From NCBI GenBank assembly GCA_965229345.1, contig OZ245872.1, forward strand, positions 992,001-1,056,000: DNA of 64,000 nt, written 5' to 3'. Shown here piece by piece: positions 12,148-22,260 of this stretch. The number at the start of each line of letters is the position of its first letter. The stretch's first letter is position 1. The position numbers and the translations under genes were made by a program. This DNA comes from PBB1 sp965229345 (GTDB taxonomy: Bacteria > Pseudomonadota > Gammaproteobacteria > Burkholderiales > Burkholderiaceae_C). The notes beneath the pieces are model-generated. The model was not told where the DNA came from. It saw only the letters and a list, made by a program, of their open reading frames with translations, and did not search any database.

Positions 12148-13773
12148 ATGATCCGCTGTGACCGTACCGCCGCCTGGGCTGCGCTGAAGGGGCACTTCCA
12201 GGCGCATGGCCGTGACTTCGATCTGCGTGTGGCCTTCGCGCGCGATCCGGGCCGGTTTGATGCGCTGAGCTTCGAGGCGCCCGGCGTCTTTGCCGACCTG
12301 TCGAAGAACCTGCTCGATGTGGCCACGCTGCATTTCCTGCTCGACCTGGCGCGCGAATGTGGCCTCGAGGCGCAGCGCGACGCGATGTTCGCCGGCGCGG
12401 CGATCAACACCACCGAAGACCGCGCGGTGCTGCATACCGCGTTGCGCGCGCCGCGCGGCCAGGGCCCGCATGGCGACGAGGTGCACGCCGTGCTCGACGC
12501 GATGCTGGCCTGGGCCGAAACGGTGCGTGACACCGCGGCCAGCGGCATCCACCACGTCGTCAACATCGGCATCGGTGGCAGCGACCTGGGCCCGCAGATG
12601 GTCGTGCCGGCGCTCGATGCCTTCGTGCACCCGGGCCTGCAGTTCCATTTCGTCTCCAACGTCGATGGCCACGACATCAGCACCGTGCTGCGCCGGCTGA
12701 AGCCGGCCGAAACGCTGTTCATCGTTGCCAGCAAGACCTTCACGACCCAGGAAACCATGGCCAATGCCCAGCTCGCGCGGGCCTGGTTCGAGGCCGAGGG
12801 CGGTACCGACATCGCGCGGCACTTCGTCGCCACCACCACGAACGTGGAAGCCGCTGCGGCCTTTGGCATTACCACCACCTTCGGCTTCTGGGACTGGGTG
12901 GGAGGGCGCTTTTCGTTGTGGTCGGCCATCGGGTTGCCGATCGCGCTGGCCATCGGCGCCGACCATTTCCGGGAGCTGCTGGCCGGCGCGCATGCGATGG
13001 ACCGGCATTTCGCCGAAACCCCGCTCGCCGCCAATGTGCCCGCGCTGCTGGGCTTGCTCGATGTCTGGTATCGCAATTTCCATGGCGCGGCCAGCCGCAG
13101 CGTGGCGCCGTACCACCACGGCCTGCGGCGTCTGCCGGCCTACCTGCAGCAGCTGGAAATGGAGAGCAACGGCAAGCGCGTCGACCGCGACGGCGAGGTG
13201 CTGCCGTATGCGACCAGCCCGGTGGTCTGGGGCGAGCCCGGCACCAACAGCCAGCACGCGTACTTCCAGATGCTGCACCAGGGCACCGATCTGATCCCGG
13301 TCGAGTTTTTGCTCGTGCGCCGACCGACCTACGGCAGCGCCGGGCTCACCGACGACCTGGTCTCGCGCCTGGAGCGGCAGCAGACGCTGCTGCTGGCCAA
13401 CGGGCTCGCGCAGTCGCAGGCCTTGATGTGCGGCAAGACCGCCGAGCAGGCGCTGGCCGACCAGCCGCTGCCCACCTCGACACAGACCGATGCGGCCACT
13501 CTGGCCCGCCACCGCAGCTTTCCCGGCAACCGACCGAGCACCACCTTGCTGCTCGATCGTCTGACACCGCACAGCCTGGGCGCACTGATCGCGCTGTACG
13601 AGCACCGCGTGTTCACCAGCGGCGCGCTGTGGGGCATCAACAGCTTCGATCAGTGGGGTGTGGAGTTGGGCAAGGTGCTGTGCCGTGATTTGCTGCCCAG
13701 GCTCACGACAGCGGGCCCCTCGCAGGGGCTGGATGCATCGACGGCCGGGCTGATCGCGCGCCTGCGCGCCTGA
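12148..13773 (+). CDS. pgi: Glucose-6-phosphate isomerase
   Basis: Interconverts glucose-6-phosphate and fructose-6-phosphate. The 541-aa sequence has the phosphosugar-binding GIGGSDLGP (141-149), the SKTFTTQETM loop, and the family signatures around QQLEMESNGKRVDRDG and GTNSQHAYFQMLHQGT with the catalytic residues. It lies 13 bases after tal and is followed by a HAD-family gene 1 base after its stop, consistent with cotranscription. Together with zwf and tal it suggests coordinated handling of hexose phosphates. Confidence 0.97.
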   Translation: MIRCDRTAAWAALKGHFQAHGRDFDLRVAFARDPGRFDALSFEAPGVFADLSKNLLDVATLHFLLDLARECGLEAQRDAMFAGAAINTTEDRAVLHTALRAPRGQGPHGDEVHAVLDAMLAWAETVRDTAASGIHHVVNIGIGGSDLGPQMVVPALDAFVHPGLQFHFVSNVDGHDISTVLRRLKPAETLFIVASKTFTTQETMANAQLARAWFEAEGGTDIARHFVATTTNVEAAAAFGITTTFGFWDWVGGRFSLWSAIGLPIALAIGADHFRELLAGAHAMDRHFAETPLAANVPALLGLLDVWYRNFHGAASRSVAPYHHGLRRLPAYLQQLEMESNGKRVDRDGEVLPYATSPVVWGEPGTNSQHAYFQMLHQGTDLIPVEFLLVRRPTYGSAGLTDDLVSRLERQQTLLLANGLAQSQALMCGKTAEQALADQPLPTSTQTDAATLARHRSFPGNRPSTTLLLDRLTPHSLGALIALYEHRVFTSGALWGINSFDQWGVELGKVLCRDLLPRLTTAGPSQGLDASTAGLIARLRA

Positions 13774-13774
13774 C

Positions 13775-14416
13775 GTGGGCTTGAATCGACCGCGGCCCAC
13801 GGCCATCGTCTGGGACTTTGGCGGTGTCCTGTTCCGCTGGGACCCTGCTGCACTGATCGCGCGGACGCTGCCGCATCGCATCAGTGCCGATCACGGTGCG
13901 CAGCACTGGAAGTACCAGTTCTTCGCCCGACCCGACGGCGAGTGGGTCGCCTACGACCGTGGCACGCTCGGCGAGGACGCCGTGGTGACCGGCATCGCGC
14001 AGCGCCTGGCGTGGCCGGAAGCCGAGGTGCGTGCCGTGGTCGATGCGGTCCCTGGTGAACTGCAGCCCATCGATGGCAGTGTGCGCTTGCTGCGAGCCCT
14101 GCAGCAGCGCGGGCATCGCTTGCATTTCCTGTCGAACATGCCGGCGCCGCTGGCCGATCACCTGCGGCGCCAGCATGCGTTTCTGGGGGTGTTCGCCAGC
14201 GGGATCTACTCGTCGCATGTGCAACTCGTCAAGCCTGAGCCTGCCATCTATGTGCGGGCCCAACAGCATCTGGGGCTCGACCCAGCCACCACGCTGTTCA
14301 TCGACGACCACCCGGAAAACATCGAGGCAGCGCAACACCACGGCTGGCAAGCGCGCTTGTTCACCGGGCCGGATGCGTTGGCGGGCGCGTTGCGCGAGCT
14401 CGAACTGATCGACTGA
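13775..14416 (+). CDS. HAD-superfamily hydrolase (phosphatase-like)
   Basis: The 213-aa product is a haloacid-dehalogenase fold enzyme of the subfamily IA variant 3 type. Motif I is WDFGGVLF (nucleophile D14, but with Gly in place of the second Asp of many phosphatases), motif II is in LHFLSNM, motif III is the Lys of VKPEPAIY, and motif IV is FIDDHPEN. The DFGGVL form occurs in both phosphatases and haloacid dehalogenase-like members, so the substrate is open. The GTG at 13775 lies just after the pgi stop; a TTG at 13781 is an alternative. Coupling to pgi hints at a sugar-phosphate phosphatase, but that is inference. Confidence 0.85.
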   Translation: MGLNRPRPTAIVWDFGGVLFRWDPAALIARTLPHRISADHGAQHWKYQFFARPDGEWVAYDRGTLGEDAVVTGIAQRLAWPEAEVRAVVDAVPGELQPIDGSVRLLRALQQRGHRLHFLSNMPAPLADHLRRQHAFLGVFASGIYSSHVQLVKPEPAIYVRAQQHLGLDPATTLFIDDHPENIEAAQHHGWQARLFTGPDALAGALRELELID

Positions 14417-14440
14417 TGCAACCGAGGCGGTCGGGCGGCC

Positions 14441-15637
14441 TCAGCGGCGGGGCTGCGCCAGCCACTGCTCGGCCATGCGCACCCACAGCGTCGCGCCCAG
14501 CGGGATCAGGGCGTCGTTGAAGTCGTAGCTCGGGTTGTGCAGCATGCACGGGCCGAGGCCATGCCCCGACTGCCGGTGTCCACCCTCGCCGTTGCCCATC
14601 ACGAAGTACGCGCCGGGGATGGCTTGCAGGTAGTAGGCGAAGTCTTCAGCGCCCATCGTCGGCTCGAACTCGAGCACGTGGTCGCCGCCCACCAGATCGG
14701 TCATCACGCGACGCGCGAACGCGGTCTCATGGGTGTGGTTGATCGTTGGCGGGTAGTTGCGGCTGAACTCGAATTCGCAGCCGACACCGAAGGCCGCGCA
14801 GGTGTGCTGTGTGATCTGCTCCATGCGCTGCTCGATCAGGTCCAGCACCTCCAGCGTGAAGGTACGCACCGTGCCCTGGATCTCGCAGGTGTCGGGCACC
14901 ACGTTGGCGGCTTCGCCGGTGTGGATCATCGTCACCGAAATCACGCCGGCATCGATAGGCCGCTTGTTGCGGGTGATGATGGTCTGGAAGGCCTGCACCA
15001 GCTGGCAGGCCACCGGCACCGGGTCGAGCCCCAGGTTCGGCATCGCCGCATGTGAACCCTTGCCGCGCAGCGTGATGCGGAATTCATTGCTGCTGGCGAA
15101 GCATGGCCCGTTCTTGATCGCGAACTGCCCGTACGGGATGCCTGGCCAGTTGTGCACGCCGAAGATCGCCTCCATCGGGAACTGCTCGAACAAGCCGTCG
15201 GCGATCATCTCGCGCGCCCCGCCGCCGCCTTCCTCGGCCGGCTGGAACACCAGGTACACCGTGCCGTCGTAGTTCCGGTGCCGCGCCAGGTGTTTCGCAG
15301 CGGCCAGCAGCATCGTGGTGTGGCCGTCGTGGCCGCAGGCGTGCATCCTGCCGGCGTGGCGGCTGGCGTGCGCGAACTGGTTGCGCTCGGTCATCGGCAG
15401 CGCGTCCATGTCGGCGCGCAGGCCGACCGCGCGGTCCGAGCTGCCACTCTTCAGGATCGCGACGATGCCAGTGGTGCCCAGCCCGCGATGGATCGGGACG
15501 CCCCACGCGGTGAGCTGCTGCGCAATGACATCCGATGTGCGTCGCTCCTCGAAGCAGAGCTCGGGGTGCGCGTGCAGGTCGCGGCGCAGCGCGGCCATGG
15601 CGGGCGCGTCGGTGACGATGGAGTCGATCAGGCGCAT
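14441..15637 (-). CDS. M20-family amidohydrolase (hippurate hydrolase-like)
   Basis: A zinc-dependent aminoacylase/carboxypeptidase of the HipO/AmhX group, expected to hydrolyse N-acyl amino acids. The 398-aa product has the metal-ligand signatures C101-G-H103-D, E135/E136 in FQPAEEG and H162 in GVHNWPG, plus GLRADMDALPM, and the dimerisation domain in the middle. Length matches the family. It converges with the HAD gene (24 bases between) and diverges from the lipoprotein gene at 15727. Substrate cannot be read from sequence. Confidence 0.9.
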   Translation of the reverse strand: MRLIDSIVTDAPAMAALRRDLHAHPELCFEERRTSDVIAQQLTAWGVPIHRGLGTTGIVAILKSGSSDRAVGLRADMDALPMTERNQFAHASRHAGRMHACGHDGHTTMLLAAAKHLARHRNYDGTVYLVFQPAEEGGGGAREMIADGLFEQFPMEAIFGVHNWPGIPYGQFAIKNGPCFASSNEFRITLRGKGSHAAMPNLGLDPVPVACQLVQAFQTIITRNKRPIDAGVISVTMIHTGEAANVVPDTCEIQGTVRTFTLEVLDLIEQRMEQITQHTCAAFGVGCEFEFSRNYPPTINHTHETAFARRVMTDLVGGDHVLEFEPTMGAEDFAYYLQAIPGAYFVMGNGEGGHRQSGHGLGPCMLHNPSYDFNDALIPLGATLWVRMAEQWLAQPRR

Positions 15638-15726
15638 GGCGAGGCGGTGTGCAGTCGGGCTCTGACCAGTTTAGCGAAGCCCCAACTGGGCCGCGCGGAC
15701 CTCGGGCTGTGCAATGATCAAAACAC

Positions 15727-16809
15727 ATGAGCCGACGCCGACACACCCTTCGTGCCGCCGTCGCGGCCAGTTTGCTGGCGGTCCTCACCAGTGGCTGCAG
15801 CAGCATCGGCTACTACGCGCAATCGGTCAGCGGTCACCTGAAGTTGCTGAACGCCGCGCGACCGGTGCCCGAGGTACTGACCGACCCCGCCACCCCCAAC
15901 GCACTGAAGGCCCGGCTGGCACTGTCGCAACGCATCCGTGACTACGCCGTCACGGCGCTGAGGCTGCCCGACAACGCCAGCTACCGACGCTATGCCGATG
16001 TGCAGCGCAGCGCGGCGGTGTGGAATGTGGCTGCCGCGCCCGAGCTGAGCCTGACGCTGCGCACCTGGTGCTTTCCGGTCGTTGGCTGCGTGGCGTACCG
16101 CGGCTACTACGAGCGAGAGCAGGCCGAGGCCGAGGCCAGGCAACTGCGCAGCAGCGGGCTCGATGCGGGGGTCTATGCCGTGCCGGCCTACTCGACGCTG
16201 GGCAAGATTCCCGGGCGCTACTTTGCCGATCCCCTGCTGAACACCTTCGTGCAGTGGCCCGAAGGCGAACTGGCCCGGCTGATCTTTCACGAACTGGCGC
16301 ATCAGGTGGCGTTTGCGCCGGACGACACGGTTTTCAATGAATCGTTCGCAACCATGGTCGAGCGCGTCGGAACCAACCGCTGGCTGGCCGAGCGCGGCAG
16401 TCCTGCTGCACGCGATGCGATGGTTCTGCTGGCATCGCGCCGTGCCGATTTCCGCGCGCTGACCACCACGTATCGCGACCGCCTGAACGCGCTGTACCAA
16501 AGTTCGGTGTCGGACGATGACAAACGACGTGGCAAGGCAGAACTGCTGGCTGCACTGCGCGCCGAACATGCGACGCTGAAGGCCGGCCCGTGGCAGGGAT
16601 ACACCGGCTATGACGCCTGGTTCAACGGGGTCAACAATGCGTCCTTTGGCATGCTGGCGGCTTACACCGAACTGGTTCCGCAGTTCGAACGCCTGCTCGC
16701 CGAGCAGGGCGGCGACCTGCCCCGCTTCTATGCCGAGGTTCAGCGGCTGGCCGCCATGCCGATGGGCGAGCGGCGACGTGCCCTGCCGCTGGCCGTGCCG
16801 TCGCCTTGA
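15727..16809 (+). CDS. Putative zinc aminopeptidase lipoprotein (PF10023-type)
   Basis: The 360-aa product resembles the predicted aminopeptidases of Pfam family PF10023. It starts with a lipoprotein signal peptide whose lipobox ends in C24 (TSGC), so it is probably membrane-anchored in the periplasm. A gluzincin-like motif HELAH (188-192) followed by E205 (FNESFA) supplies the expected zinc ligands. Two cysteines in the CFPVVGC segment may form a disulfide. No experimentally fixed substrate is known to me for this family. It is followed after 42 bases by the PHA-granule family gene. Confidence 0.82.
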   Translation: MSRRRHTLRAAVAASLLAVLTSGCSSIGYYAQSVSGHLKLLNAARPVPEVLTDPATPNALKARLALSQRIRDYAVTALRLPDNASYRRYADVQRSAAVWNVAAAPELSLTLRTWCFPVVGCVAYRGYYEREQAEAEARQLRSSGLDAGVYAVPAYSTLGKIPGRYFADPLLNTFVQWPEGELARLIFHELAHQVAFAPDDTVFNESFATMVERVGTNRWLAERGSPAARDAMVLLASRRADFRALTTTYRDRLNALYQSSVSDDDKRRGKAELLAALRAEHATLKAGPWQGYTGYDAWFNGVNNASFGMLAAYTELVPQFERLLAEQGGDLPRFYAEVQRLAAMPMGERRRALPLAVPSP

Positions 16810-16851
16810 GCACGGTGGCGCTCATCCTTCATTCTTCCCGGACTCTGTGTC

Positions 16852-17193
16852 ATGCCCGACTTCACCATCCAGCGCGATCACTCGCTCGGCCTCGATGGCG
16901 CCCGACAGTTGGCCCAGCACTGGGCCCACCACGCACAACGCCAGCATGAGATGGACTGCCGCATCCGGGCCGAAGACGACTGCGAGCGGGTGGCATTCGA
17001 GCGCACCGGCGTGAAAGGCGAGCTGATCGCCACTGCCGACCGATTCAAGCTGACCGTGACGCTTGGCTTTCTGCTCTCGGGGTTCAGCGACCGCATTCGC
17101 AGCGAGATCGAGAAAAACCTCGACGCGGCGATCGCGAAGGCCGCGGCCTCGTCCGGCGGTGACTCCGGGGCGGCGAAAGGCGGGCTGGTGTAG
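16852..17193 (+). CDS. Polyhydroxyalkanoic acid system family protein (PF09650-type)
   Basis: A 113-aa protein resembling the PHA_gran_rgn family, small proteins often encoded near polyhydroxyalkanoate genes. The conserved N-terminal pattern is DFTIQRDHSLGLDGAR, followed by a beta-rich core and an amphipathic C-terminal helix ending in an Ala/Ser/Gly tail. There are no catalytic motifs. No PHA synthase or phasin gene is visible in this window, so its link to PHA rests on the family name only. Confidence 0.75.
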   Translation: MPDFTIQRDHSLGLDGARQLAQHWAHHAQRQHEMDCRIRAEDDCERVAFERTGVKGELIATADRFKLTVTLGFLLSGFSDRIRSEIEKNLDAAIAKAAASSGGDSGAAKGGLV

Positions 17194-17210
17194 CCGCGAC
17201 GGCCACCTGC

Positions 17211-17957
17211 CTACGGGGCCATGCGGCTGCTGGCGGTCGGTGTCGCTGCCGCTGCCGCTGCCGCTGCCGGCCGGGCGTGAGCCGGCGGAATCGCAGGCGC
17301 CTTCGAATAGGCCTGTGCCAGCCCGAGCAGGTGCTGCTTCTGCGCCGGTTCGAAGTAGGGCGCCAGCAGGCTCAGCACGTGCGACGCGCCGCGCAGCAAG
17401 GCGGCGCCGGCGTTCTCGGGTTCCAGCGCGTGGCGCGGGTCGCGCACGTACTCGTAGCTCAGCCAGTAGGTCGATACCACGACCATGGCGGTTGCGACCG
17501 ATTCGGCCTCCGGTGCGGTCAATCGGATCGCATGGCCCCGGTCCAGACCTGCCAATACCCGCTGCACGGCTTGCGTCTTTTCCTTCAGCACGTACTGGAA
17601 ATGGGTTTCGATCCGACGGTTCTTGCTCAGCAGATCGTTCAGGTCGCGGTACAGGAAACGGTACTGCCAGATCAGTTCGAACAGCATGTGGAAGAACAGC
17701 CAGGCGTCCTCGACGTCGTGCACGTCGTCGGCCGCCTTCAGCAAGGCACCGAGCGCTGCCTCGTACCGGTCGAACAGCCGATCGACCAGCAGGTCCTTCG
17801 CCGGGTAGTGGTAGTAAAGGTTGCCGGTGCTGATGTTCAACTCGGCAGAGATCAGCGTGGTCGACACGTTGGGCTCGCCGAAGCGGTTGAACAACTCCAG
17901 CGTGACGTCGAGGATGCGCTCGGCGGTGCGACGTGTCTTCTTGGCGGGAGTCGCCAT
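17211..17957 (-). CDS. TetR-family transcriptional regulator with Ala-rich tail
   Basis: The 248-aa product has an N-terminal TetR helix-turn-helix (RILDVTLELFNRFGEPNVST then ISTGNLYYHYPAKDLLVDRL) and a C-terminal ligand/dimer domain of the PF13972 type (DVEDAWLFFHMLFELIWQYR). I chose the ATG at 17957; the reading frame is open 44 codons further upstream but that segment is not TetR-like. The last 25 residues are almost all Ala/Pro and are encoded partly by a hexanucleotide repeat. A nested palindrome just upstream is a candidate autoregulatory operator shared with the divergent ABC transporter genes. Confidence 0.88.
   Translation of the reverse strand: MATPAKKTRRTAERILDVTLELFNRFGEPNVSTTLISAELNISTGNLYYHYPAKDLLVDRLFDRYEAALGALLKAADDVHDVEDAWLFFHMLFELIWQYRFLYRDLNDLLSKNRRIETHFQYVLKEKTQAVQRVLAGLDRGHAIRLTAPEAESVATAMVVVSTYWLSYEYVRDPRHALEPENAGAALLRGASHVLSLLAPYFEPAQKQHLLGLAQAYSKAPAIPPAHARPAAAAAAAATPTASSRMAP
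17245..17268. repeat. Hexanucleotide tandem repeat (GCTGCC)x4
   Basis: Four perfect copies of GCTGCC lie inside the 3' end of the TetR gene and encode part of its alanine run. The unit is a multiple of three, so copy-number changes would only alter tail length. Confidence 0.8.
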
Positions 17958-17973
17958 GGCCTCTGATCTCATT

Positions 17974-17990
17974 GCAGTCGGACTGCCGAC
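17974..17990. promoter_or_regulatory. Candidate TetR operator: nested palindromes
   Basis: GCAGTCGGACTGC (17974-17986) is a perfect 13-base palindrome with a single central base, and it overlaps GTCGG-N4-CCGAC (17977-17990). It starts 17 bases upstream of the TetR ATG, in the 152-base divergent region shared with the ABC exporter genes. Operator function is inferred from position and symmetry only. Confidence 0.5.
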
Positions 17991-18109
17991 CAAGGTAGCA
18001 CCAAGTGGGCGCGTGTCCAGCCGCATCTGCCCTAAAGCAGCCCGATGCGCGCCAGGCCACGATCCTGCGCCAGCGGGCGGTGGCCGCACTGCCTACAATC
18101 TCAGGCTCC

Positions 18110-19081
18110 ATGCAGGTTTCTCACCCCGGCCGCGCCGGCGCCGCCGTCTCTTTTCGCAGCGTCAGCAAACGCTACAGCGGCTCCCAGGGCAGTGTGCAAG
18201 CGCTGGACGGCGTCTCCTTCGACATCGAACCCGGTGAATTCTTCGGCCTGCTGGGCCCCAACGGGGCTGGCAAGACCACGCTGATCAGCATCCTCGCCGG
18301 GCTCTCGAAGGCCAGCGCGGGCCAGGTGCTGGTGCATGGTCACGATGTGGTGACCGATTACGCCGCTGCCCGCCGCAGCCTGGGCATCGTGCCGCAGGAA
18401 CTGGTGTTCGACCCCTTCTTCACGGTGCGCGAGACGCTTCGGATTCAAAGCGGTTATTTCGGTGCGCGCATCGACGCCCGTGCCAACGATGCCTGGATCG
18501 ACGAACTGCTCGAGAACCTGGGCCTCACCGACAAGGCAGACGCCAACACCCGGCAGCTCTCTGGTGGCATGAAGCGCCGTGTGCTGGTCGCACAGGCGCT
18601 GGTGCACCGTCCGCCGGTGATCGTGCTCGACGAGCCCACCGCGGGCGTCGATGTCGAGTTGCGGCAGACGCTGTGGCAGTTCGTTGCACGGCTGAACAAG
18701 GAAGGGCACACCGTGCTGCTGACCACGCACTACCTCGAAGAGGCCGAGGCACTGTGCGGCCGGCTGGCGATGCTGAAGCAGGGCCGGGTGGTGGCACTCG
18801 ACCGCACCTCGGCGCTGCTGGCCGGGCGTGCCAGCACGATGCTGCGCTTCAAGCTCGACACGCCACTGCCTGCCGCCCTGCAGCCGAATGCACGGGTGAC
18901 GGGCCGCATCGTGCAGATCAAGGCCCGCAATGCGGCCGAGGTGGAGTCGGTGCTCGCCACCTTGCGCGCGGCTGGCGGTCAACCAGAGGATCTCGAGATC
19001 GGCCGCGCCGATCTCGAGGACGTGTTCCTCGAGATCATGCACGGCGAGCCGGCCCCCATGCCGTTGCAGGTGCCGGCATGA
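18110..19081 (+). CDS. ABC-2 type exporter, ATP-binding subunit
   Basis: A 323-aa ABC ATPase of the YadG/CcmA-DrrA type: Walker A GPNGAGKT (49-56), signature LSGGMKRR, Walker B VIVLDEPTAGVD and a C-terminal regulatory tail. The ATG at 18110 starts the conserved domain; earlier starts add an unrelated extension. Its stop overlaps the permease start (ATGA). In betaproteobacteria this pair commonly lies between the mla genes and bolA-murA. The transported molecule is not known. Confidence 0.92.
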   Translation: MQVSHPGRAGAAVSFRSVSKRYSGSQGSVQALDGVSFDIEPGEFFGLLGPNGAGKTTLISILAGLSKASAGQVLVHGHDVVTDYAAARRSLGIVPQELVFDPFFTVRETLRIQSGYFGARIDARANDAWIDELLENLGLTDKADANTRQLSGGMKRRVLVAQALVHRPPVIVLDEPTAGVDVELRQTLWQFVARLNKEGHTVLLTTHYLEEAEALCGRLAMLKQGRVVALDRTSALLAGRASTMLRFKLDTPLPAALQPNARVTGRIVQIKARNAAEVESVLATLRAAGGQPEDLEIGRADLEDVFLEIMHGEPAPMPLQVPA

Positions 19082-19869
19082 CGCCCGTGGCCGACGTGCC
19101 GACGATGCACCTGCTGTCCGGTGCCCGTACGCTGTTCTACAAGGAAGTGCTGCGCTTCTGGAAGGTGAGCTTTCAGACCGTGGCAGCGCCGGTGCTCAAC
19201 GCGGTGCTGTATCTGATGATCTTCGGCCACGCGCTGGGCGACAAGGTGCAGCCCTTCGAAGGCATTGGGTACACCAGTTTCCTGGTGCCCGGCCTGGTGA
19301 TGATGAGCGTGCTGCAGAACGCCTTCGCCAACAGCAGTTCGTCGCTGATCCAGAGCAAGATCACCGGCAATCTGGTCTTCCTGCTGGTCACGCCGCTGTC
19401 GCACTGGGCCTGGTTTCTCGCCTACGTGGGCGCCTCGGTGGTGCGTGGCTTGGCCGTCGGTGTCGGGGTGCTGGCGGTGACGATGTGGTTTGCCCCGCTG
19501 CACCTGGCGCAGCCGGCGTGGATCGCCGTGTTCATTCTGCTGGGTGCTGCGCTGATGGGGGCGTTGGGCTTGATCGCCGGCCTGTGGGCGGAGAAGTTCG
19601 ACCAGATCGCCACCTTCCAGAACTTCGTCATCCTGCCGATGACGTTTCTCTCCGGCGTGTTCTATTCGATCACCAGCCTGCCGACACCATGGCAGGTCGC
19701 CAGCCACCTGAATCCGTTCTTCTACATCGTCGACGGCTTTCGGTTCGGCTTTTTCGGGGTCAGCGATGTCTCGCCGTGGATCAGCCTGGGCGTGGCGGCC
19801 GCAGGCCTCATCGGTGTGTGCGGCTTGGCTCTTCGCCTGCTGCGCATCGGCTACAAGATTCGTTACTGA
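19078..19869 (+). CDS. ABC-2 type exporter, permease subunit
   Basis: A 263-aa membrane protein of the ABC-2/YadH family with about six hydrophobic segments and the typical NSSSSLIQSKITGNLVFLLV and FLSGVFYSITSLP stretches. It begins in the four-base overlap with the ATPase gene, the expected partner. The following BolA-type gene starts 23 bases later. Confidence 0.92.
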   Translation: MTPVADVPTMHLLSGARTLFYKEVLRFWKVSFQTVAAPVLNAVLYLMIFGHALGDKVQPFEGIGYTSFLVPGLVMMSVLQNAFANSSSSLIQSKITGNLVFLLVTPLSHWAWFLAYVGASVVRGLAVGVGVLAVTMWFAPLHLAQPAWIAVFILLGAALMGALGLIAGLWAEKFDQIATFQNFVILPMTFLSGVFYSITSLPTPWQVASHLNPFFYIVDGFRFGFFGVSDVSPWISLGVAAAGLIGVCGLALRLLRIGYKIRY

Positions 19870-19892
19870 GCCGCCTGAGCGATAATTCGTCG

Positions 19893-20162
19893 ATGTCTGA
19901 ACCGACACCTAACGACGTGCAGCGCTTCATCGCACAAGGCCTGAATTGCGAGCATCTGGAGGTGCAGGGCGACGGCCAGCACTTCTTCGCCACCATCGTC
20001 TGCGCCGCCTTCGAAGGCGCCAGCCGGATCAAGCGCCACCAGATGGTCTACCAGGCGCTGGGCGACAAGATGCGCGCCGAGATCCACGCCCTGTCGATGA
20101 AGACGCTGACACCGGCCGAATGGGCTGTCAGCTCGGACAAAGCCTCACTGCAACATCACTGA
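19893..20162 (+). CDS. BolA/IbaG-family protein
   Basis: An 89-aa single-domain BolA-like protein, with the conserved HFFATIVCAAFEGASRIKRHQ core containing the invariant histidines and the final LSMKTLTPAEW. BolA/IbaG proteins bind monothiol glutaredoxins and [2Fe-2S] clusters; IbaG-type genes typically precede murA, as here. The frame is open far upstream through the permease gene, but the ATG at 19893 is the only start giving family length. Confidence 0.9.
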   Translation: MSEPTPNDVQRFIAQGLNCEHLEVQGDGQHFFATIVCAAFEGASRIKRHQMVYQALGDKMRAEIHALSMKTLTPAEWAVSSDKASLQHH

Positions 20163-20241
20163 AAGTCGCCGCGGCACGTGCTGCGGCTGTTGAGTCCGCG
20201 CTCGCGGGCTTGATGGCGATGCAGATTTCGGCCCCACGCTC

Positions 20242-21537
<1,296 letters not shown>

Positions 21538-21604
21538 GCCCCCACGTCGCCTCGCTCCTGCCCCCCGAGGGGGTTGTCCGGCCCTTGGGGCGGCCCGGCG
21601 GTAC
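21538..21604. mobile_element. 67-bp GC-rich palindromic unit flanked by 10-bp direct repeats
   Basis: The unit contains CCCCC-GA-GGGGG and a second inverted region around GGCCCTTGGGGCGGCC. It is flanked on the left by CGTCCAATGA at 21528-21537 (the murA end) and on the right by the identical CGTCCAATGA at 21605-21614 (the hisG start). Removing the unit and one repeat restores an ATGA stop/start overlap between murA and hisG. This is what insertion of a small palindromic element with a 10-bp target duplication would leave. From memory, similar CCCCCGAGGGGG/TTGGGGCGGCCCGGCGG units are frequent between genes in Burkholderiales. Confidence 0.7.
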
Positions 21605-21610
21605 CGTCCA

Positions 21611-22249
21611 ATGATCACCCTCGCGCTGTCCAAGGGACGCATCTTCGAGGAGACCCTGCCGCTGCTCCGGGCGGCCGGCATCGAGGTGGCTGAAGATCCG
21701 GAGAAATCGCGCAAGCTGATCATCGGCACCAACCGACCCGACGTGCGCGTCGTGCTGGTGCGCGCCAGCGATGTGCCGACCTATGTGCAATACGGCGGTG
21801 CCGATTTGGGCGTCACCGGCAAGGACACGCTGATCGAACACGGCGGCTCGGGCCTGTACCAGCCCCTCGATCTGCGCATCGCCAAGTGCCGCATGAGCGT
21901 GGCCACCCGCGCTGATTTCGACTACGCCAACGCGGTGAAGCAGGGCTCGCGCATCCGCGTGGCCACCAAGTACACGCTGACCGCGCGCCAGCATTTTTCC
22001 GACAAAGGCGTGCACGTCGACGTGATCAAGCTCTACGGCTCGATGGAGCTGGCGCCGTTGACCGGGCTGGCCGACGCGATCGTCGACCTGGTGTCCAGCG
22101 GCAACACGCTGAAAGCGAATCACCTGGTCGAGGTCGAGGAAATCATGCAGATCTCGGCGCGGCTGGTCGTCAACCAGGCTGCACTGAAGCTCAAGCGCGA
22201 GCCGATCCGCGCGATCATCGACGCGTTCGCGTCGGCCATCCCAGACTGA
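21611..22249 (+). CDS. hisG: ATP phosphoribosyltransferase, short form
   Basis: First step of histidine synthesis, joining ATP and PRPP. The 212-aa length is the short HisG form, which lacks the C-terminal regulatory domain and needs HisZ; no hisZ is in this window. ITLALSKGRI at the N-terminus and the PRPP-binding GLADAIVDLVSSGNTLKAN are visible. The ATG at 21611 is inside the right-hand 10-base repeat of the palindromic unit, so its natural upstream leader has been replaced by the element. Confidence 0.95.
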   Translation: MITLALSKGRIFEETLPLLRAAGIEVAEDPEKSRKLIIGTNRPDVRVVLVRASDVPTYVQYGGADLGVTGKDTLIEHGGSGLYQPLDLRIAKCRMSVATRADFDYANAVKQGSRIRVATKYTLTARQHFSDKGVHVDVIKLYGSMELAPLTGLADAIVDLVSSGNTLKANHLVEVEEIMQISARLVVNQAALKLKREPIRAIIDAFASAIPD

Positions 22250-22260
22250 GTCGCTCGTTC

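Noticed and set aside
18005..18109. N-terminal extension of the ABC ATPase
   Set aside because: The 35 extra residues precede the conserved domain, lack homology and overlap the TetR promoter region; ATG 18110 is preferred.
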